From Hahella sp. CCB-MM4 (GTDB lineage: Bacteria > Pseudomonadota > Gammaproteobacteria > Pseudomonadales > Oleiphilaceae): DNA of 64,000 nucleotides. Shown one piece after another: positions 59,852 to 64,000 of the stretch (positions are counted from its first letter, which is position 1; every line of letters starts with the position of its first letter). Below the pieces are notes generated by a model. The model saw nothing but the letters and a program-made list of their open reading frames with translations, made no database searches and had not been told where the DNA came from. The stretch covers positions 62,001 through 126,000 of the forward strand of contig NZ_MRYI01000021.1 in the NCBI RefSeq assembly GCF_002260525.1, written 5' to 3'. The position numbers were made by a program, and so were the translations under genes.

Positions 59852-62026
59852 TCACTGATTCGAGGACTCCTTCCCGTCGCCAGCCGGCTTCGCGGGAAGA
59901 AGGAGTTCAAATTCAGTGCCAAGCCGACTGCTACGACAACTGATACTGCCCTTCATATCATTAACCAGATTTCTTGATATGCTGAGCCCAAGACCAGAAT
60001 GACCTTCGCCTTTAGTGGTTTTTCCAGGTTCAAACAGATTGGACAGGATCCCCTCCGGAATGCCGGAACCAGTATCTTTAATCACTATTTCAATAAAATT
60101 TCGACCATTGACGTTAACCTGATGATCCGTACGGATGAGCAGATCCCCGCCATCCGGCATGGCTTCAACCGCATTTTTGATCAGGTTCACCAACACCTGC
60201 CGAAGATAGCGGCGCTGTCCGATTTGAGGCTGTAACTTCTCATCGAGCTCTAATTCGCAGGCAATACCATGACTGACAAAACTGGATGAAGAGAACAGCT
60301 TCACCAGATCTCTGATTTCACGATTAACATCCAGGCTACCGGTAGCAACCTCCTCCGGATCTCTGAGATCCCGCAATCGCATCAGGATTTGGCCGGCGCG
60401 ATCTATCTCTTCGCGAATAATGACCAGTTCCTGCTGTTCAATTCCCTGGTCAGTCAATTTAGCAGATAGTATTTCCAGATAATTGCGCACGATTGCCAAC
60501 GGGTTATTGGCTTCATGGGCTATTTCACGAAGACGCATTTGCAGGTCCTCATGAGAGTATTCAGCGGCGATTTTTTCGGCGGCCTGCAGAACATCCTTAC
60601 AACGGTTACCCGCAGCGTTGGCAAATAGCTGCAGAATTCGCCGGAGAGAATCCGAAAGCTCAGGAGACTTGACCGAACCCAGCACCATCACCCCTACCGC
60701 TTTGTCTTTGGAGTGCATGGGGACACACACCATATCACTGGTTTGCAGCATACTCAGGAAGTGTTGATCAACTACCGGTAGCTCTTCCACCGAACCCTGC
60801 CAATCAGAGGATGTCAGAATCCTGTCTTGCAACACCGCTGCTGCCAACAGACTTCGGTCAGGTTTCAGTGGAACCTTCAATTCAACAGGCGGACTTTCTT
60901 CACCTGCAGTCAAAGCATCCTCTACCTGGTCAGACAGCTGATTTTGATTCCAGAAAAGTAGTGCACCTTCAGATTCGTCGGTAAGCAGAATACGTACAGC
61001 CGGAAAGCCGAAAAGCAGGTAGCCGACCTCTTCAATCGCGCGATGCACCTGTTGCAGGGACATTGCCTCTTCCAGATGCTGCTGGGCAGATCTCACCAGA
61101 CTAAGTGCGCGAATATGCTTGGCCAGTAGAATTCTTTGGCGTTCGTCACTCTCCTGCCCAACCTCTGCATCGGTATCGCCAGCCAATTCTATTTGCAGTG
61201 ACTGGGCAACAGAGAGAACCTCTTCCCTGATACGCTGCTGAATTTCCTCTACCAGGGCCGGCGTCAATCCAAACAGTTTTTCAGCGGAATCCAGTGCACT
61301 GTTGCCTGTACCTGACGTCTCATCCCTGCTTAAATGGCTCGCCAGATGTATAATCTTGACCAAGTGATGAGCATCCAGGACCAGGGAGACCGGCGCTCGA
61401 TGATACTTGATCGCTGCGGTCGCGAAATCGCCCTGCCCCCACTTACCTAACAACCAGGCACCCACCTCGGCCTGGTTCATTCCAAACGTTTCGCTCTCAT
61501 ATTGCAGCCATCTGCTGATATCTCTACCGCTATCCTGCAGTTCCGCAAACTCCGCGGGAAAATTATTTTTCAACACCAGCTCGCCAATGTTATGCAACAA
61601 GCCGATCAAGTAGGCATGTTCCGGCTGCGGGTAGCTGGTTAACGTCGCAATAGCCTTGGCAAATAGAGCTGTCGTCAGAGAATTGTTCCAGAAGGATTTT
61701 AAATACTGGGTTTGACTGGTATTGAATTCGGAAAAGAACTGTTGAATGGAAACCGTTATCGCAATGGTTTTGATCCGCTCAGTGCCTATCACCAAAAGCG
61801 CCCGGTCAACGGACGTCGCATGATTCTCCCGCAAGTAGGAAGGGGAATTGGCAACCGCTATAACCTTCGCCGCCATGACAGAATCCCGGCTGATAATTTC
61901 GGATATCTGCCTGAAATTAAAAGAAGGGTTCAGGCAGGCATCAAGAATCTCAGTCAGCACATGTGGAAGCGTCGGCAGCTTATTGACTTTTAGCTCTTCA
62001 AACAGAAGGTCGTAACGACTTGTCAT
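59852..62026 (-). CDS. HDOD-GAF histidine kinase, cytoplasmic
   Basis: 724 residues from the ATG at 62024-62026 (MTSRYDLLFEELK); a TTG five codons earlier is possible. HDOD domain (about 12-215: LPTLPHVLTEILDA, AVANSPSYLR, LIGLLHNIGEL), a GAF-like sensor part (about 320-480), then a histidine kinase with H-box REIAHEANNPLAIVRNYLEIL and ATPase boxes NLIKNAVEAMP, DTGSGIPEGIL and GLGLSISRNLV. There is no membrane segment, so it senses an internal signal. It likely phosphorylates the receiver domains of the two following regulators. Confidence 0.92.
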   Translation of the reverse strand: MTSRYDLLFEELKVNKLPTLPHVLTEILDACLNPSFNFRQISEIISRDSVMAAKVIAVANSPSYLRENHATSVDRALLVIGTERIKTIAITVSIQQFFSEFNTSQTQYLKSFWNNSLTTALFAKAIATLTSYPQPEHAYLIGLLHNIGELVLKNNFPAEFAELQDSGRDISRWLQYESETFGMNQAEVGAWLLGKWGQGDFATAAIKYHRAPVSLVLDAHHLVKIIHLASHLSRDETSGTGNSALDSAEKLFGLTPALVEEIQQRIREEVLSVAQSLQIELAGDTDAEVGQESDERQRILLAKHIRALSLVRSAQQHLEEAMSLQQVHRAIEEVGYLLFGFPAVRILLTDESEGALLFWNQNQLSDQVEDALTAGEESPPVELKVPLKPDRSLLAAAVLQDRILTSSDWQGSVEELPVVDQHFLSMLQTSDMVCVPMHSKDKAVGVMVLGSVKSPELSDSLRRILQLFANAAGNRCKDVLQAAEKIAAEYSHEDLQMRLREIAHEANNPLAIVRNYLEILSAKLTDQGIEQQELVIIREEIDRAGQILMRLRDLRDPEEVATGSLDVNREIRDLVKLFSSSSFVSHGIACELELDEKLQPQIGQRRYLRQVLVNLIKNAVEAMPDGGDLLIRTDHQVNVNGRNFIEIVIKDTGSGIPEGILSNLFEPGKTTKGEGHSGLGLSISRNLVNDMKGSISCRSSRLGTEFELLLPAKPAGDGKESSNQ

Positions 62027-62430
62027 ATAATAAGTCCGCAATATACCCTGTGGACTAGGCCTTTTGATTTATCAGCTACCAAATCAGATGATCAACATCG
62101 TCCGGAATTGCTAAGCAGCACACTTTTTATAGCCCAAATTGATGATTGAATTTTTGTAGAGTTCAGGGTATCTGAAGATTACTACGTCTGACTATCCATG
62201 CAAAGGCCCCACCGCAACAAACGCGTGTTTTCATTGCGTTTTGTCTGCATTTTACAATTGTTGATGTTTAACCGGCTAAAAATCGGACAATTCGCGCTAT
62301 CCTCTGCCATCTGCCGACATAGCCGGAACGTTCTACATAACGCGGATACAGGCTGGTAACCTCAACACTTTAGACTGATAACAATTGCAATGGAGCCTGC
62401 AGCCTAACGACAACTTTCGGAGCAACTTTT
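62027..62430. other. Divergent intergenic region, kinase / FlhG-like gene
   Basis: 404 nt without a gene. It must hold promoters for both directions. I see no convincing -35/-10 pair or strong palindrome, only the AT-rich stretch at 62240-62285 and the ribosome binding site of the downstream gene (GGAG at 62419-62422). Confidence 0.5.
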
Positions 62431-63744
62431 TTGAGTAGAGACGTTCAGAACGTGATTTCGGAAATCCCGGGCAAAACGGACAAACGACCGCGAGTCATCG
62501 CCGTCACCAGCGGCAAAGGTGGCGTGGGAAAAACCAGCGTTTCCGTTAATCTGGCAATCGCCCTTGCCCGCACATCATCAAGAGTCTGCCTGTTTGATGC
62601 AGACATGAGTCTCGCCAACGTCAATATTATGCTGGGGGTATCCCCCCACTTTACTCTGGAACATGTCCTGACTGGTGAAAAGAGCCTTGACGACATCATG
62701 ATTTCAGGCCCCAAGGGGGTAAAAATTGTTCCGGGCGCCTCAGGGTTCGTCCATTGCGTGGATTGGGACCAGCATCAGCAACGGTTGCTGGTTTCCGCTT
62801 TACAGTCTATGGAACCCCAATTTGAATACATCATCATTGACACGGCCGCCGGCATTTCCCCCAACGTAATGCATTTTATCGGCGCAGCCCAACTGGCAAC
62901 TGTGGTCATCACGCCAGAACCCACTTCCCTGACAGATGCCTTTTCCCTATTGAAGGCGCTTAAACGCCGGGGTTATAAACGAGGAGTACAGGTTATCCTG
63001 AACATGGCACAGGATGCCCGTTCTGCGGCTCGCATCTATCGACGGTTTGAAGCCGCCGTGGACAAATACCTCGGCCTGCCCACAGAGTTCATGGGGTCAG
63101 TATGGATGGATCCGGCGATGCGCAATGCGGTATCCAATCAGCAACCCGTCACCCTGCTCCCGTCTTCAGATCCTTCCTGCCGAACCTTCTTCCGGCTGGC
63201 ACAGCGCCTGGTTGAGATTTTTGACCAGAGGGATTTATCCAGGCACTCCTTCGCAGCTTATTGGCAACGCCTGATCCGGCACAGCATTGGCAAACAGAAA
63301 CAGACAGCCACTCCTCAACAGCCAGCCCATGCAGATACGGCAGAATCCCGCTGGCAGCATGCACGCACAGGAGTATCTGAGTTATCACAGCATCCGGATA
63401 CCACACCGGAACAAATCTTGGAACTGATGACGATCTGTCTTCGGGATTACAAAAAGCCCCTTGGCGGCGATTCTGCGGAACTCGCCCTGGCAATCCTGCA
63501 CAAGCTACAGCCGGATGACCTGAAAGACGAACAGAAGCTTCGGCTTATCCTGAGATCCGAGCAGTTGGCCGGAAAGCAGGAGGATCCAGCGCTATTGTCT
63601 GCAGAAAAGCATCAGTATGATGAGAAGGGGTTTGGTGACCAGGAGCATTTGATCAGGAAAATCCGCGCATCTTCCTCCCAGCAGACACTGAACAATCTTC
63701 TGGAATCGATCAGATACGCTTCATTGGCTCGAAACTCAGACTGA
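62431..63744 (+). CDS. FlhG/MinD-like ParA-family ATPase with C-terminal extension
   Basis: 437 residues starting at TTG (62431), with GGAG 8 nt before it and no ATG nearby. The N-terminal 260 residues are a MinD/ParA ATPase: deviant Walker A SGKGGVGKTSVSVNLA, switch I LFDADMSLANVNIMLG, and IIDTAAGISPNVMHFIGAAQ. The LANVNIMLG and GISPNV segments are like FlhG/FleN/YlxH, the flagellar number regulators. About 150 extra residues follow, Gln/Ala-rich then helical (AELALAILHKLQPDDLKD). No flagellar genes are nearby, so a role other than flagellar number is possible. Its last 9 nt overlap the end of trmH on the other strand. Confidence 0.85.
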   Translation: MSRDVQNVISEIPGKTDKRPRVIAVTSGKGGVGKTSVSVNLAIALARTSSRVCLFDADMSLANVNIMLGVSPHFTLEHVLTGEKSLDDIMISGPKGVKIVPGASGFVHCVDWDQHQQRLLVSALQSMEPQFEYIIIDTAAGISPNVMHFIGAAQLATVVITPEPTSLTDAFSLLKALKRRGYKRGVQVILNMAQDARSAARIYRRFEAAVDKYLGLPTEFMGSVWMDPAMRNAVSNQQPVTLLPSSDPSCRTFFRLAQRLVEIFDQRDLSRHSFAAYWQRLIRHSIGKQKQTATPQQPAHADTAESRWQHARTGVSELSQHPDTTPEQILELMTICLRDYKKPLGGDSAELALAILHKLQPDDLKDEQKLRLILRSEQLAGKQEDPALLSAEKHQYDEKGFGDQEHLIRKIRASSSQQTLNNLLESIRYASLARNSD

Positions 63745-64000
63745 TCCAGCCGCAATTTTACGCATCTTTTCCCACCACTCAGGGGGAGCAATGACAGCCC
63801 CGGCATCATCCATGACAGGATAGGCCTCGCCTATAGCGTCACACTTGGCGGCATATACCGGGTGAGTCCAGCGAAAGAGAAAGTGGTGATATTCTTCATC
63901 ACTCAGCCTTTGCTGCTCGTAGTATCCTGCATTATCCCGTTGCCTGTGAGCCTCTTCCAGAATAATGGCAGCCGCCACGGAGACATTGAAAGAAGCCACC
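63736..64000 (-). CDS. trmH: tRNA Gm18 2'-O-methyltransferase, C-terminal part
   Basis: The gene enters from the right edge; the frame is open from 64000 down to the TGA at 63736-63738. The 88 residues seen begin VASFNVSVAAAIILEEAHRQR, which is the last SPOUT motif and the C-terminal region of TrmH, close to E. coli VASLNVSVASALILYEAQRQR. The codon at 63997-63999 is GTG within the protein, not a start. TrmH methylates guanosine 18 in the D-loop of tRNAs. Confidence 0.88.
   Translation of the reverse strand, partial: VASFNVSVAAAIILEEAHRQRDNAGYYEQQRLSDEEYHHFLFRWTHPVYAAKCDAIGEAYPVMDDAGAVIAPPEWWEKMRKIAAGSV

Overview
The window reads as an ordinary chromosomal segment of a gammaproteobacterium of the Pseudomonadales/Oceanospirillales type, probably marine. 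The main evidence is gene order. The run degS/algW, hisC-hisD-hisG-murA-ibaG-mlaBCDEF, kdsD-kdsC-lptCAB-rpoN-hpf-ptsN-rapZ-ptsO, yjgA, nitrilase-yhdP-rng-maf-mreDCB and gatCAB follows, as I remember it, the order around PA4446-PA4484 of Pseudomonas aeruginosa. I cannot name the species from sequence alone. There are no rRNA or tRNA genes, insertion sequences, phage genes or CRISPR arrays that I can see.

Layout. 1-5.6 kb: end of a YfaZ-type outer membrane protein, a large unrecognised lipoprotein, a Bax-like glucosaminidase, a DUF1232 protein and a YihG-like acyltransferase, all on plus. 5.7-10.5 kb: a DUF1302/DUF1329 envelope pair on minus, divergent from a thiolase. 10.6-14.6 kb: zapE, zapG, a Nif3 family gene and degS. 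14.6-22.7 kb: a long minus-strand cluster running mlaFEDCB-ibaG-murA-hisG-hisD-hisC. 23.0-32.7 kb: a plus-strand run for KDO and LPS export (kdsD, kdsC, lptCAB), then rpoN, hpf and the nitrogen PTS (ptsN, rapZ, ptsO), then mgtE and yjgA. 32.8-42.4 kb: the minus-strand mreBCD-maf-rng-yhdP-nitrilase cluster. 42.8-46.2 kb: gatCAB. 46.3-49.4 kb: a marR-emrA-emrB efflux operon. 49.7-54.8 kb: rimO, a PilZ protein and cysD-cysN. 55.1-62.0 kb: a YejK-like nucleoid protein, then three minus-strand signalling genes (HDOD histidine kinase, REC-PAS-GGDEF-EAL, REC-EAL). 62.4-64.0 kb: an FlhG/MinD-like ATPase and the end of trmH.

How the genes work together. Most of the window concerns the cell envelope: peptidoglycan precursor (murA), phospholipid traffic (mlaB-F, yhdP), LPS core sugar and transport (kdsDC, lptCAB), cell shape (mreBCD), division (zapE, zapG), envelope stress (degS) and wall hydrolysis (bax). 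The rpoN-ptsN-rapZ-ptsO block adds regulation. The 3' signalling group probably controls c-di-GMP.

The most notable observations are not new gene families. (1) mreC has no ATG/GTG/TTG at its conserved start; an ATT codon sits exactly there, 7 nt after a perfect AGGAG. (2) Short degenerate tandem duplications (9-25 nt units) recur at about ten places, mostly at gene ends and several spanning stop codons; at gatC the three copies place stops in all three frames. (3) A hairpin terminator lies between mreB and mreC. I found no convincing wholly novel multi-gene system.
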